Below are positions 35,263-43,727 of a stretch of DNA of 64,000 bases, one piece after another (the stretch's first letter is position 1; each line of letters starts with the position of its first letter). The notes under the pieces are model-generated. The model had not been told where the DNA came from. It searched no databases and saw only the letters and a program-made list of their open reading frames with translations. Origin of the DNA: Bradyrhizobium sp. AZCC 1693 (GTDB lineage: Bacteria > Pseudomonadota > Alphaproteobacteria > Rhizobiales > Xanthobacteraceae); contig NZ_JAZHSD010000001.1 of the NCBI RefSeq assembly GCF_036924745.1, positions 4,526,001-4,590,000 on the forward strand, in the 5' to 3' direction. The position numbers and the translations under genes were made by a program.

Positions 35263-35341
35263 CGTCATTGCGAGCGAAGCGAAGCAATCCATCCTACCGC
35301 GAAAACAAGGAATGGATTGCTTCGCTTCGCTCGCAATGACG
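35263..35341. repeat. Palindromic intergenic repeat (CGTCATTGCGAGCGAAGCG family)
   Basis: CGTCATTGCGAGCGAAGCGA is inverted as TCGCTTCGCTCGCAATGACG at the other end, with AATCCAT/ATGGATT inner arms, giving an almost perfect 33-bp stem. It lies between the sortase substrate and sortase genes, where it may stabilise or divide the transcript. Confidence 0.85.
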
Positions 35342-35354
35342 GGAGAGCCAACAT

Positions 35355-35933
35355 ATGCCCCGCTTCATCCTCCCGCTCTTACTCGCCCTCATCGGCCTGA
35401 TCCTGTTCGGCCAGGGGGCCTACATCCACGCCAAGGCGCTGGTTGCACAGGTGCTGCTGGAGCGGGCCTTTCAGAAAACCATCGCCACCGGACACGAGAC
35501 AAAGCCGTGGTCATGGGCAGATACATGGCCGGTCGCCCGCATCGAAGTGAAGCGGATCCATGCCCGCGCCATCGCACTCGCCGGCACCAGCGGCCAGGCA
35601 CTCGCCTTCGGCCCGGGCCACGTCGAACGGACGCCCGATGCTGGCGAGCGCGGCGTCGCCGTCTATTCGGCGCATCGCGACACGCATTTCGCCTTCCTGA
35701 AAAACGTCGTCGCCGGCGACGAGATCAACGTGACGCGAAGCGATGGCAAGCAATTCCATTACCGGGTGGATGCCACCTCGGTCGTGCGCTTCGATGCTTC
35801 CGGCATCGATCCGTTCGCAGACGGACATCAACTGGTGCTGTCGACCTGCTGGCCGTTCGACGCGCTGACGCAGGGGCCCGAGCGCTATCTCGTTCACGCC
35901 ACCATGATTGGCCCCGGACCCCATCCGCACTGA
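35355..35933 (+). CDS. Class GN (proteobacterial) sortase
   Basis: This 192-residue transpeptidase has one N-terminal membrane anchor (FILPLLLALIGLILFGQGAY). The sortase catalytic residues are all visible: His107 in SAHRDTHF, Cys165 in LSTCWPF and Arg177 in GPERYLVHA. In this family the enzyme pairs one-to-one with an adjacent VIT/VWA target, as here. The enzyme should cleave the LPRTA signal of the upstream protein at the outer face of the inner membrane. The start is ATG 35355 with GGGAGAG upstream. The acceptor nucleophile in Gram-negative envelopes is not established. Confidence 0.93.
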   Translation: MPRFILPLLLALIGLILFGQGAYIHAKALVAQVLLERAFQKTIATGHETKPWSWADTWPVARIEVKRIHARAIALAGTSGQALAFGPGHVERTPDAGERGVAVYSAHRDTHFAFLKNVVAGDEINVTRSDGKQFHYRVDATSVVRFDASGIDPFADGHQLVLSTCWPFDALTQGPERYLVHATMIGPGPHPH

Positions 35934-36094
35934 ATTCTCCGCGAGCCGGGAAATCGTGCGCGGCGCGAATGGCGCTGCGCGCGCAACGCGTGTTGCCACC
36001 CCCGCCAAGTCTCAATAGAAGGGTATCAATCACAAAAACCCATGGTGGTGATTGCTTTCGTCACGCCACTGGAGACTACGGAGTAGAGGCGTCC

Positions 36095-38314
36095 ATGGAT
36101 CAGGTCAGCACCGCATCGCATCAAGCCGCAAAATGGTCGCCCTCGCCTGAAGCCAGCGACATCGTCAAAAGCATCCATGCGATGCTGCACCCGCGCAACA
36201 TCGTGCTGGTCGGCGCTACCGACAAGCCCGGCAACTATGCCGAGCGCATCTGGAACAATCTGATCAAGTACAAGTACGAAGGCGGGCTGTTTCCGGTCAA
36301 CGCCAAGCGCGAAACGATCTGGGGCGTGCCCTGCTACAAGGATTTCGCCAGCCTGCCGGAAAAGCCCGACCATGTGCTGGTGCTGGTGCCGGCGCGTTTC
36401 GCGGTGCAGGTGATCCGTGACGCCGCAGCGACCGGCGCGCGCTCCGCCACCATCGTCACCTCTGGCTTCAGCGAGTTACAGGACGAGGAAAGCCAGCGGC
36501 TGGCGCTCGAACTGAAGGAAGCGGTGCGCGAGACCGGCCTTGCCGTCACCGGCCCGAACTGCCTCGGCAATCTGAGCGCAGGCGAAAAGCTGTTCACCAA
36601 TATCGACGACCGTATCGTCACCATGGAAGCAGGTCCGGTGGCGATTGCCGGGCAATCCGGCGCGATCGTGATGGCGATCCGCCAGACGCTGGAAGATCGC
36701 GGCGTCGGTGTCGGCTACATGGTCACGACCGGCAATGAGACCGGCCTCGAGACGCCGGACCTGATGGCCTATTTCGCCGCCGATCCCTCGATCCGCGTCA
36801 TCGTGGTCTATCTCGAAGGCGTCCGGAATACGAAGGTGTTTCGCGAGGCATGCAAGGCTGCACGCGCCGCCGGCAAGCCGGTCATCGCGCTGAAACTCGG
36901 CGCCTCCGAGGGCGGCCGCGCCGCCGCGATGGCGCATACCGGCGCGCTCGCTGGCTCCATCGAAACGTTCGACGCGATCTCGACGCGCGAAGGCGTCATA
37001 CGCGTCCGCGGGCTCGACGAGTTGATCGAGACCACCGAATGCTTCGTGCATGCCGATCCGCCGAAAGGTAATCATCTCGCGGCGGTGTCGCTGTCGGGTG
37101 GAAAGCGTGGCCTCTTGATCGACGCGTTCTATTCGGCCGGGCTGAATTTCGCGCCGCTGAGCCCGAATGCGACGGCGCAACTGGCAGAAATGCTCGGCCC
37201 CGGCAGCATCGTCGGCAATCCGCTCGACGCCGGCTTCGCCGCGGTGGTTGATCCGTCCGTCTACATGAACTCGATCAAGATCATGATCGACGATCCCGAT
37301 ACCGACATCGTCATCATCGACGCCGAACTGCCGAAGGCGCCGCATGAACTGCGCGAACGCAATCTTCGGATCGTCAACGAGATGGCCGGCGCCGCAAGCA
37401 AGCCCGTCGTCTACATCAGTGCGATGTCGATCGGGTTCACCGAGTTCACCAAGGCCTTGCGCAAATCGCTGCCGAACATCGCGGTCATGCAGGGCCTCGA
37501 CCGCGCGGTCGGCGCGATCAAATCGCTGATTGAATATTCGTCATTGCGCAAGGAAGTGCCGGATATCAAATCGAGTTCGAAGGCTTCGGCGCGCGCGATG
37601 TTGGAGAAGGCGCTCAAGAACGCCAACGGCGCCGCGGCGCTCGACGAGGTCGCCTCGAAGAAGTTGCTCAAGGCGTACGGCATTCCGGTTTCAAAGGAAG
37701 AGATCGCGCAGACGGCCGCCGAGGCGGTGAAAATCGCCAAGAAGATCGGTTTTCCCGTCGTGGCCAAAGTGGTCAGCGCCGACATCCTGCACAAGTCAGA
37801 CATCGGCGGCGTGGTGCTGAACCTCAACAGCGCCGCCGAAGTGAAAAAGGCGTTCAACGACATCACCGCGCGGGTCAAGAAGATCAAGAGCAGGCCGAAG
37901 CTCGAAGGCATCCTGATCGCGCAGCAGGTCAAGGCCGACCTCGAACTCGTGGTAGGCGCGTCGCTCGACGCCGAGATGGGACCGGTGGTGCTGTTCGGCA
38001 CCGGCGGCGTCGATATCGAACTGATGAAGGATGTCGCGCTCGCCGGCGCCCCGCTGGACGAGGCGGAGGCAAAGCAATTGATCGCCAAGACCAAGGCCGG
38101 CGTGAAGATGAAGGGCTATCGCGGCAAGCCGGCGCTGCACGAGGCTTCCGCCTTGAAGGCGCTGGTCGGCCTCTCCAACCTGATGGCCGACGCCGGCAAC
38201 CGCATCGCCTCGATCGACGTGAACCCATTTTTGATCAACAGCAAGGTCGGCGTCGCCGCCGACGGCCTGATCGTGCTGAACAACGAAGCAGCGAACAAGG
38301 CGGCGAAGCATTAG
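36095..38314 (+). CDS. NDP-forming acyl-CoA ligase (acetate--CoA ligase family)
   Basis: This 739-residue single-chain enzyme has a CoA-binding domain (RNIVLVGATDKPGNYAERIW), a succinyl-CoA-ligase-like domain with the phosphohistidine region MAHTGALAGS, and a C-terminal ATP-grasp domain (GFPVVAKVVSADILHKSDIG). It reversibly couples CoA thioester formation to nucleoside triphosphate. The longer upstream frame overlaps the sortase gene and is rejected in favour of ATG 36095 with AGAGG upstream. The acyl group used is unknown. Related proteins serve in aromatic acid and short-chain acid metabolism. Confidence 0.9.
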   Translation: MDQVSTASHQAAKWSPSPEASDIVKSIHAMLHPRNIVLVGATDKPGNYAERIWNNLIKYKYEGGLFPVNAKRETIWGVPCYKDFASLPEKPDHVLVLVPARFAVQVIRDAAATGARSATIVTSGFSELQDEESQRLALELKEAVRETGLAVTGPNCLGNLSAGEKLFTNIDDRIVTMEAGPVAIAGQSGAIVMAIRQTLEDRGVGVGYMVTTGNETGLETPDLMAYFAADPSIRVIVVYLEGVRNTKVFREACKAARAAGKPVIALKLGASEGGRAAAMAHTGALAGSIETFDAISTREGVIRVRGLDELIETTECFVHADPPKGNHLAAVSLSGGKRGLLIDAFYSAGLNFAPLSPNATAQLAEMLGPGSIVGNPLDAGFAAVVDPSVYMNSIKIMIDDPDTDIVIIDAELPKAPHELRERNLRIVNEMAGAASKPVVYISAMSIGFTEFTKALRKSLPNIAVMQGLDRAVGAIKSLIEYSSLRKEVPDIKSSSKASARAMLEKALKNANGAAALDEVASKKLLKAYGIPVSKEEIAQTAAEAVKIAKKIGFPVVAKVVSADILHKSDIGGVVLNLNSAAEVKKAFNDITARVKKIKSRPKLEGILIAQQVKADLELVVGASLDAEMGPVVLFGTGGVDIELMKDVALAGAPLDEAEAKQLIAKTKAGVKMKGYRGKPALHEASALKALVGLSNLMADAGNRIASIDVNPFLINSKVGVAADGLIVLNNEAANKAAKH

Positions 38315-38334
38315 CGGGTTGGGTCAGTGGTCAT

Positions 38335-38473
38335 TGTCGTCCCTGCCTAGTGCGCAATTGCGCACGGGCGCAGGGACCCATAACCACCGATGCCAGTTGT
38401 TACGAAGACAACTAACACCATCGCCCTGCCGATGGGCCGCGGCGTATGGGTCCCTGCGTTCGCAGGGACGACG
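38335..38473. repeat. Palindromic intergenic repeat (GTCGTCCC family), second member
   Basis: It begins TTGTCGTCCCTGCC and ends GGGTCCCTGCGTTCGCAGGG followed by ACGAC, the same inverted-end design as 10709-10876. Its first hairpin contains GTGCGCAATTGCGCAC at 38350-38365. It separates two convergent genes. Confidence 0.8.
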
Positions 38474-38480
38474 GAAGTAA

Positions 38481-39242
38481 TTACAACCCCGCACCCCACT
38501 TCTGCGCCGTCTGCACGACCCAATCCCGGTGGAGCGTCAGCGGCGTGACACCAGTCATGCTGCCGCAACCAGCCGAGCCGTTCGGCCCGGTCGACCAGCT
38601 CACCACGCCGACGATGACGGGGCCGCTTTCCTTGTCTTCGAACACCGGCCCGCCGGAATCACCGGTGCAGGCGCCGAGCCCGTCTCGCGTGCCTTGGCTG
38701 ACAGGATCGACCAGCCGGATCTGCAGCGTGCCGGGCTTCCCCGTCGCGACCAGGCCGGCGACGCGGATGGTGCCGCCGCTTTTGCCGTCGCCGCGCACGG
38801 TCACGCCGATGCCCGCGATGCTAAAACGGCTGCCGACGTTGATCGGGATATCGGGCGATCCGAGCGCGGCCGGCGTCTTGCCCTTGGGCGGCGCCGCCAA
38901 TAGCAGCAACGCGACATCCGCCGTCGCGCGATGTCCCGACATCGCCTGCATGTTGAAGCCGGGATGAATGGCGACCGCCTTGACGTCCTGCAAAGACGGC
39001 TGCCGGTCCGCGCCATATTCGACGATCTTGTAGTCCGCGCCGGGCTGCACGCAGTGCGCCGCGCTCAGCACCAGTTTCGGCGCGATCAACGCGCCGGTGC
39101 AAAAATTACCGCGCGAGCCGACGATGGTAACGATCGCACGGGCCACGCCGTCCGCCGACGGCGCACCGCCGCCGACGATGGCGTACGCGGGAACGGATAG
39201 CAGCAAAGCAAGGCTGGCAATCATCCGAAGCAGGATTCGCAT
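38481..39242 (-). CDS. Secreted trypsin-like serine protease (S1 family)
   Basis: This 253-residue chymotrypsin-fold protease has a Sec signal peptide (MRILLRMIASLALLLSVPAY) and the mature start IVGGGAPSADG, the classical activated N-terminus. The catalytic triad is present: His in LSAAHC, Asp in TADVALL and Ser in GDSGGP. Six cysteines suggest disulfides. The start at ATG 39242 is preferred to the long upstream frame, which lacks a signal. It is monocistronic. The substrate is unknown. Confidence 0.92.
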   Translation of the reverse strand: MRILLRMIASLALLLSVPAYAIVGGGAPSADGVARAIVTIVGSRGNFCTGALIAPKLVLSAAHCVQPGADYKIVEYGADRQPSLQDVKAVAIHPGFNMQAMSGHRATADVALLLLAAPPKGKTPAALGSPDIPINVGSRFSIAGIGVTVRGDGKSGGTIRVAGLVATGKPGTLQIRLVDPVSQGTRDGLGACTGDSGGPVFEDKESGPVIVGVVSWSTGPNGSAGCGSMTGVTPLTLHRDWVVQTAQKWGAGL

Positions 39243-39597
39243 CGGCGCAGCAACCGCCTGGATCACAAATTTGAGAGGTCGGAATCTTCCGCGATCATTC
39301 CAACGAACGTCCTGGAATTGCTCTCGCAACGCAAATCCCCTCCGCAAGCGTGGCTTTATGTAGTTTCGATCGCACAATCACAGGACATCGGCAATATGTC
39401 TCGCCTTACCTCCATCAACGCGGCAGACGGCTAGTCTTGAACACATGCGACGCGACTTGCGACGATGCGGATTTTAGTCGCGCCACAAATTTCGTTGTGT
39501 CGAACCGCAACCTTAAGTATAGCTATGTTTATTTTGTTTGTTGGCGTCGTGGGCCGAACTGGTGTTCTACGCGCCATGTTCGCGGTGTAAAGCTGTC
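39243..39597. other. Divergent promoter region, protease and LuxR-type regulator
   Basis: These 355 bases separate two divergent genes and include a noticeably AT-rich stretch near 39500-39545 (AAGTATAGCTATGTTTATTT), a likely promoter for the regulator. No gene is supported. Confidence 0.5.
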
Positions 39598-40272
39598 ATG
39601 AAGCTCGTAGTCGTCACGCCTATTAGGCTGTTCGGCGAGGGTCTTGCCTCCTGCTTCTCGCACTGCGCGGACATCTCCTTACAAGCGACCGTCTGCGATC
39701 TGATTTGCCTGCGACAATGCCTTCAGACCAGGGAGGTAGATATTGTCCTGATCGACGTCACGCAGGGCATTGATCTTGATGAGGTTCGCTCGATTGCGTC
39801 CGAACGTACCGACATTGCCTTGGTCGCGCTCGGTCTCCGCGAAGAACGGGGAGATGTGGTCCGCTGCGGTCGAGCGGGGTTCCGCGGTTATGTGGACAGA
39901 AATGCTTCGATCGAGGGACTCTGCCAGGCCCTTTCTGACGTTTCCTCGGGGCGACTGGCGTGCAGCGCCGAGATATCTGGCGGATTGTTGCGCGCGCTGT
40001 TTGGCATCGAACGCACCGCCCATTCGATGGAACTCGGCGAAGCGCTAACCCGCCGCGAGGGAGAGGTCCTCCAATTGATCGGACAAGGCCTGTCGAACAA
40101 GGAGATTGCACGCCATCTGCGCTTGAGCCTCGCGACGGTAAAGCACCACGTTCACCACATTCTTCAGAAGCTCAAGCTGCCGCGCCGCGCCCAGGCGATG
40201 CGCCGCGTGCGCGAGACGCCGTGGATTGCATCGTCTGCGCCGTCGTTGGTCCGGCATCAGGATTTCGACTAG
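39598..40272 (+). CDS. LuxR-type response regulator
   Basis: This 224-residue protein has a receiver-like N-terminal domain (MKLVVVTPIRLFGEGLASCF, Asp in DIVLIDVTQ) and a C-terminal LuxR/NarL helix-turn-helix (TRREGEVLQLIGQGLSNKEI, then VKHHVHHILQKL). The usual acidic pocket after the first beta strand is weak (VVTP), so phosphorylation may be lost. No histidine kinase gene is next to it. It lies 640 bases upstream of the PatA/PatG-like protease gene on the same strand and is a candidate regulator of that cluster. Confidence 0.88.
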   Translation: MKLVVVTPIRLFGEGLASCFSHCADISLQATVCDLICLRQCLQTREVDIVLIDVTQGIDLDEVRSIASERTDIALVALGLREERGDVVRCGRAGFRGYVDRNASIEGLCQALSDVSSGRLACSAEISGGLLRALFGIERTAHSMELGEALTRREGEVLQLIGQGLSNKEIARHLRLSLATVKHHVHHILQKLKLPRRAQAMRRVRETPWIASSAPSLVRHQDFD

Positions 40273-40911
40273 CCGGTTCCACAATCGACCTCATGCACGA
40301 GAACTGGACAAACAGGCTCGTCCCGGCATCAGGCGATGGTCGGACTTTCTCAACCGAATGGTCGATATCACGGCGAGAGCTCCGTCATGCCGCCGACGGG
40401 CGTCGGCGCATGTCACCATTCGCACCGCGGGCATACAATCAATCTTTGATGACATTGAGATTTTTCGTCTCAGGACGCAGGTCGCGCTCGTCCGCACCGC
40501 AGACGAAACGCAGCAACACCCGATCGTCGAGATCGATTCCCCGCTACACCCTTCGATCCATACCGTGACGCCAACCGATGGATCTTCGGGTTTAGCCGGC
40601 AAGTGATCGTCGTCATCGATCCTTTTTGACCCGACGGGAAGAATGGAATCAAGTGTCGGCTTCTGGGATAAATGCCGCAACGCGCGAACCTGTCGATCAC
40701 TTTGGGTCTGTTCGCGGTGTGAGCGGTTTGCAGTTTTTCGATTGCTGAGACTGCCCTCGCAGTTCCGATACGGACTTGGCCTCTCGGCGCCTCCTTGAAA
40801 GGCGGCGGTGCCGGACTCAAAGATCGGTTGAATTCACGCCAGTTACACGAATTTTCGTCGGAAGGCCGACCGGCCGCAGCGAAGCTGCGCCGGCACCGCG
40901 GGGATGCGAGT
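40273..40911. other. Gene-free stretch before the PatA/PatG-like protease
   Basis: The 639 bases contain overlapping short frames on both strands, none with a credible ribosome binding site or family. The promoter of the protease cluster should be here. Confidence 0.5.
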
Positions 40912-43317
40912 ATGAATCCAGTAACGGATATCTCCGGCCTTTCCGCACTGTGGCAGCAGGCCTCGGGCGGTGACCCGGAAATCAGGATTGCGGTCATCGA
41001 CGGGCCCGTCGATCTCAACCACTCCGCGCTGCGGCAGGCGCGTGTCACCGCCGGTGAGCAATTTGTTGCCGCCTCCTCCGTCGTCATGTCCGAACATGGG
41101 ACGCATATCACGAGTGTGATTGCGGGCGCGCCGGCGAGCGGCGTATGCGGCATCGCCCCGAACTGCGCGACGACGGTCTTTTCCATCTACCGGGAAAATG
41201 CTGGCGGCGAACTGGAGCCGTCGTCCCAGGCCACACTCGCGATGGCGATCAATCAGGCCCTGGCCGAGGGTGCAGACGTCATCAACATCAGCAGCGGCCA
41301 GCAGACTCCGACCGGACAGGCCGACCGTATCCTCAGCGATGCGGTTCGAGCCTGCGCGAGTGCCGGCAAACTCATCGTGGCTGCCGCCGGCAATGACGGC
41401 TGCCGATGCGTTCAGGTACCCGGCAGTCTGGCGTCCGTGCTTGCCGTCGGTGCTTGCGACCTGGCAGGTAATCCGCTGCCGTTCAGCAATTTCGGTGACC
41501 CGTATCTCGACAACGGCATTTTGGCCCCGGGTGAGAATGTTCTCGGCGCATCGCCGATCCGGCAGGTCGCGGAGCGGTCCGGGACCAGCTTTGCAGCGCC
41601 GATCGTAACCGGGATTGTCGCTCTCTTGCTTTCCTGTCTCCGCAAAGCCGGACGCGATGCCAGTCCTCAAGCGGTCCGTGCCGCACTTCTGGCCAGCGCG
41701 GCACCTTGCAGTGCCGGAAGCGCCGGCAGCCCTCGCTGTCTCGCCGGGCTGCTCGATGTTTCCGGTGCCGTCGCAGCGTTGCTTGGCGAGAAACACAACC
41801 GGATTACCGGCGCGTCGCCGTCGAGCGTCGCCGCCGGAAGGACCCGCCGCCTCGGTGAGGTCTCGGAAATCGCACGCTCCTCCGTTCAACCACAATCCGC
41901 CGCTCCATCAACTGCAACCAGAGAGGGTTCCATGGGAGAAATAGCAGCCGCCTCCACGTCTTCCACACCGCGTATTCTTGGCCCCGACGGCTCAGTGGTC
42001 AGGAGCGGTGCCGGGCTCATGCCCAGCGAAGTCCAATCCAGCCCGCCGGCAGCGGCTACGCCGCCGTCCGCGGAATACGGCGCCGGCGCACCGTCCGTGC
42101 CGGCTGCCGCGCCGCAGTTCTACGCGCCGTCGGCAGGCAACGACGTTGTCTGGGTACCGATGGCGATGTCGGGCGGAGCCGCCTCGCACGGATGGGCGCC
42201 GGCACAGATGCCCGCAATGACGCCAAGTTCGGTTCCGCTACCCGCGATGCTGCCTTCCGCGCCTGCGCGCTATGAGTTCACACCATCCGCTCAGACAAGC
42301 GAGACCGGTTGCGGCTGCGGCGGCGTACGCCCGTCGGAAGCTCCGGGGACCAGTCGGGGGCAAATGGCGTTCCCGATCGGAAGAATTTTTTACGATTTCG
42401 GCAAGGAAGCGCGCCTCGACTACTTCGTTCAGGCGATCGCCAATTGGCGCGACAGCCTCACCGGACGAGGCGATCCGATCTTCGGACCGGATCGAGACCG
42501 GTCGGGAGACACCGCAGCTCCCTACAATCCGGCAATCATGGCTCGCTACCTCCTGAATCAAGCCGAAGGCGAAATGAGCACGCCGGCCGGTCAGGGCAGC
42601 AATTTCCCGGATGCAGACGCCATAAACTGGACGCTGACCATCGATTCGATACCGATCTATGCCATCAAGCCGCTCGACGTCTTTGGTTTGGGTTTCTTCG
42701 CAGCACTGATCCTGGCGCTATGGCATCAGGAAGTGTCGCATGAGGATCCGGCCCACTACCGAATGGGCGCACCGGACGCCGCGGCGGCTCCCCCCATTCC
42801 ACGCGACGCGTTCCCGCCTCGCGGCGGTGTTGCTCGCGTTTCGATGGCCGGATGGGTCGACAGCACGAATACGACAAAGCTGCTCAACGGCACCATCGTT
42901 CCCACGCTCGTCACCGACTGGCGAGGATTCTACCAATGGGATCTGTACTCATTGTTTGGCCCGGAAGCGGATGAGTGGCCTGCCGGCGCCGAGGGATTCC
43001 TGGAACGCATCTACAACGAATTCCGGAACGTCGGCATTTCCCCGCAGGATCGCGCGCTCAATTACTCGGCGATGAACGCGTACAATACCAAGAAGATCTT
43101 CACGGACGTCGCAACCAAAGAGATGCGTCTGGACACCGTCGAAGTCGACCGGAGCGTCATCTGCCGTCCCGATTCCGACTGCTGGGACGTCACGTATCGG
43201 TTCTTCAATCCGACGGCGGTTCTGACCCAGGCCCGTGAAGTCTATCAGTACACGATCGATGTGAGTGACGTCGTGCCGGTGGCAGTCGGGCCGCTGCGGC
43301 AATGGCAGATCTATTGA
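40912..43317 (+). CDS. PatA/PatG-family subtilisin-like peptide maturation protease
   Basis: This 801-residue protein has an N-terminal S8 protease with a complete triad: Asp30 (AVIDGPVDLNH), His62 (EHGTHITSVIAG) and Ser226 (SGTSFAAPIVTG). Residues about 320-480 are a Pro/Ala/Ser-rich linker with a GCGCGG motif (Cys467, Cys469). Residues 485-801 match the C-terminal domain of cyanobactin PatA/PatG proteases: FPIGRIFYDFGKEARLDYF, IDSIPIYAIKPLD, RVSMAGWVDS, PQDRALNYSAMNAYNTKKIF and ICRPDSDCWDVTYRFFNP. No signal peptide is visible. Three small ORFs and a membrane methyltransferase follow, suggesting cleavage of ribosomal precursor peptides. The start is ATG 40912; its ribosome binding site is modest. 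Confidence 0.9.
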   Translation: MNPVTDISGLSALWQQASGGDPEIRIAVIDGPVDLNHSALRQARVTAGEQFVAASSVVMSEHGTHITSVIAGAPASGVCGIAPNCATTVFSIYRENAGGELEPSSQATLAMAINQALAEGADVINISSGQQTPTGQADRILSDAVRACASAGKLIVAAAGNDGCRCVQVPGSLASVLAVGACDLAGNPLPFSNFGDPYLDNGILAPGENVLGASPIRQVAERSGTSFAAPIVTGIVALLLSCLRKAGRDASPQAVRAALLASAAPCSAGSAGSPRCLAGLLDVSGAVAALLGEKHNRITGASPSSVAAGRTRRLGEVSEIARSSVQPQSAAPSTATREGSMGEIAAASTSSTPRILGPDGSVVRSGAGLMPSEVQSSPPAAATPPSAEYGAGAPSVPAAAPQFYAPSAGNDVVWVPMAMSGGAASHGWAPAQMPAMTPSSVPLPAMLPSAPARYEFTPSAQTSETGCGCGGVRPSEAPGTSRGQMAFPIGRIFYDFGKEARLDYFVQAIANWRDSLTGRGDPIFGPDRDRSGDTAAPYNPAIMARYLLNQAEGEMSTPAGQGSNFPDADAINWTLTIDSIPIYAIKPLDVFGLGFFAALILALWHQEVSHEDPAHYRMGAPDAAAAPPIPRDAFPPRGGVARVSMAGWVDSTNTTKLLNGTIVPTLVTDWRGFYQWDLYSLFGPEADEWPAGAEGFLERIYNEFRNVGISPQDRALNYSAMNAYNTKKIFTDVATKEMRLDTVEVDRSVICRPDSDCWDVTYRFFNPTAVLTQAREVYQYTIDVSDVVPVAVGPLRQWQIY

Positions 43318-43325
43318 GGCGATTG

Positions 43326-43375
43326 CTCCTCCCGGTTCGGAGGAGAGCAGAACGTGGCGCGCAACTGCGCCACGT
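43326..43375 (+). promoter_or_regulatory. Tandem stem-loops between the protease and first small ORF
   Basis: Hairpin 1 is CTCCTCC/GGAGGAG (43326-43345). Hairpin 2 is ACGTGGCGC/GCGCCACGT (43352-43375), a perfect 9-bp stem with a 6-base loop. Neither has a T-run. They may cap the protease mRNA 3' end or stabilise a separate transcript for the small ORFs. Confidence 0.55.
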
Positions 43376-43482
43376 GGTCCAGGGACCAGCAGATCTCTGG
43401 GCGACGTCCGTCGATGGTTGTTCTGGCTGGCGCTGACTTCCGGCAGCAACCGTCAACTCAACCCTAGAACAAGGAGCTGAAT

Positions 43483-43674
43483 ATGTACGCGAGGAATGAT
43501 CTGGAGACCTTCAGCACCGTGCGCAGCCCGATCCAGTGTGAGGGCATCGAGCGCGGTCCGAAGAGAATTGCTGAAGTGGCCAACAGCGGATCGGTCAACC
43601 CGCAAGGCTGGCAGGACATCGTCGGCGCAGCGGCCCAGGCGTTGCCCGGCGTTCTGGGCGCGTTTGGTATCTGA
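43483..43674 (+). CDS. Small ORF, candidate precursor peptide A
   Basis: This 63-residue peptide follows a strong AAGGAG seven bases before its ATG. The N-terminal 35 residues are charged, with a single cysteine (Cys19). The C-terminal part is hydrophobic and Gly/Ala-rich, ending GAAAQALPGVLGAFGI, which looks like a core or amphipathic bioactive segment after a leader. It has no signal peptide, double-glycine leader or cyanobactin recognition sequence that I can see. Its place just after the PatA/PatG-like protease makes it the best substrate candidate. Being a precursor is inference. Confidence 0.65.
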   Translation: MYARNDLETFSTVRSPIQCEGIERGPKRIAEVANSGSVNPQGWQDIVGAAAQALPGVLGAFGI

Positions 43675-43683
43675 TCGACACTC

Positions 43684-43706
43684 GGGGCCCGACTCGGTCG
43701 GGCCCC
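43684..43706 (+). promoter_or_regulatory. Very stable hairpin between small ORFs A and B
   Basis: GGGGCCCGAC and GTCGGGCCCC form a perfect 10-bp GC-rich stem with a TCG loop, starting 10 bases after the stop of ORF A. No T-run follows, so it may be a processing or partial termination structure that raises the amount of ORF A mRNA relative to downstream genes. Confidence 0.6.
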
Positions 43707-43727
43707 ACCCTGCATCGGGAGGTCAAC

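Noticed and set aside
35312..36094. Upstream extension of the NDP-forming ligase frame across the sortase gene
   Set aside because: It overlaps the sortase in another frame; the ligase has a good start at 36095 with the expected CoA-binding domain soon after.
40226..40680. Several 100-130 codon frames upstream of the PatA/PatG-like gene
   Set aside because: They overlap each other on both strands, lack ribosome binding sites and show no recognisable protein features.
40912..43317. Calling the protease cluster a true cyanobactin pathway
   Set aside because: No YcaO-type cyclodehydratase or precursor with known recognition sequences is visible, so only the protease family membership is claimed.
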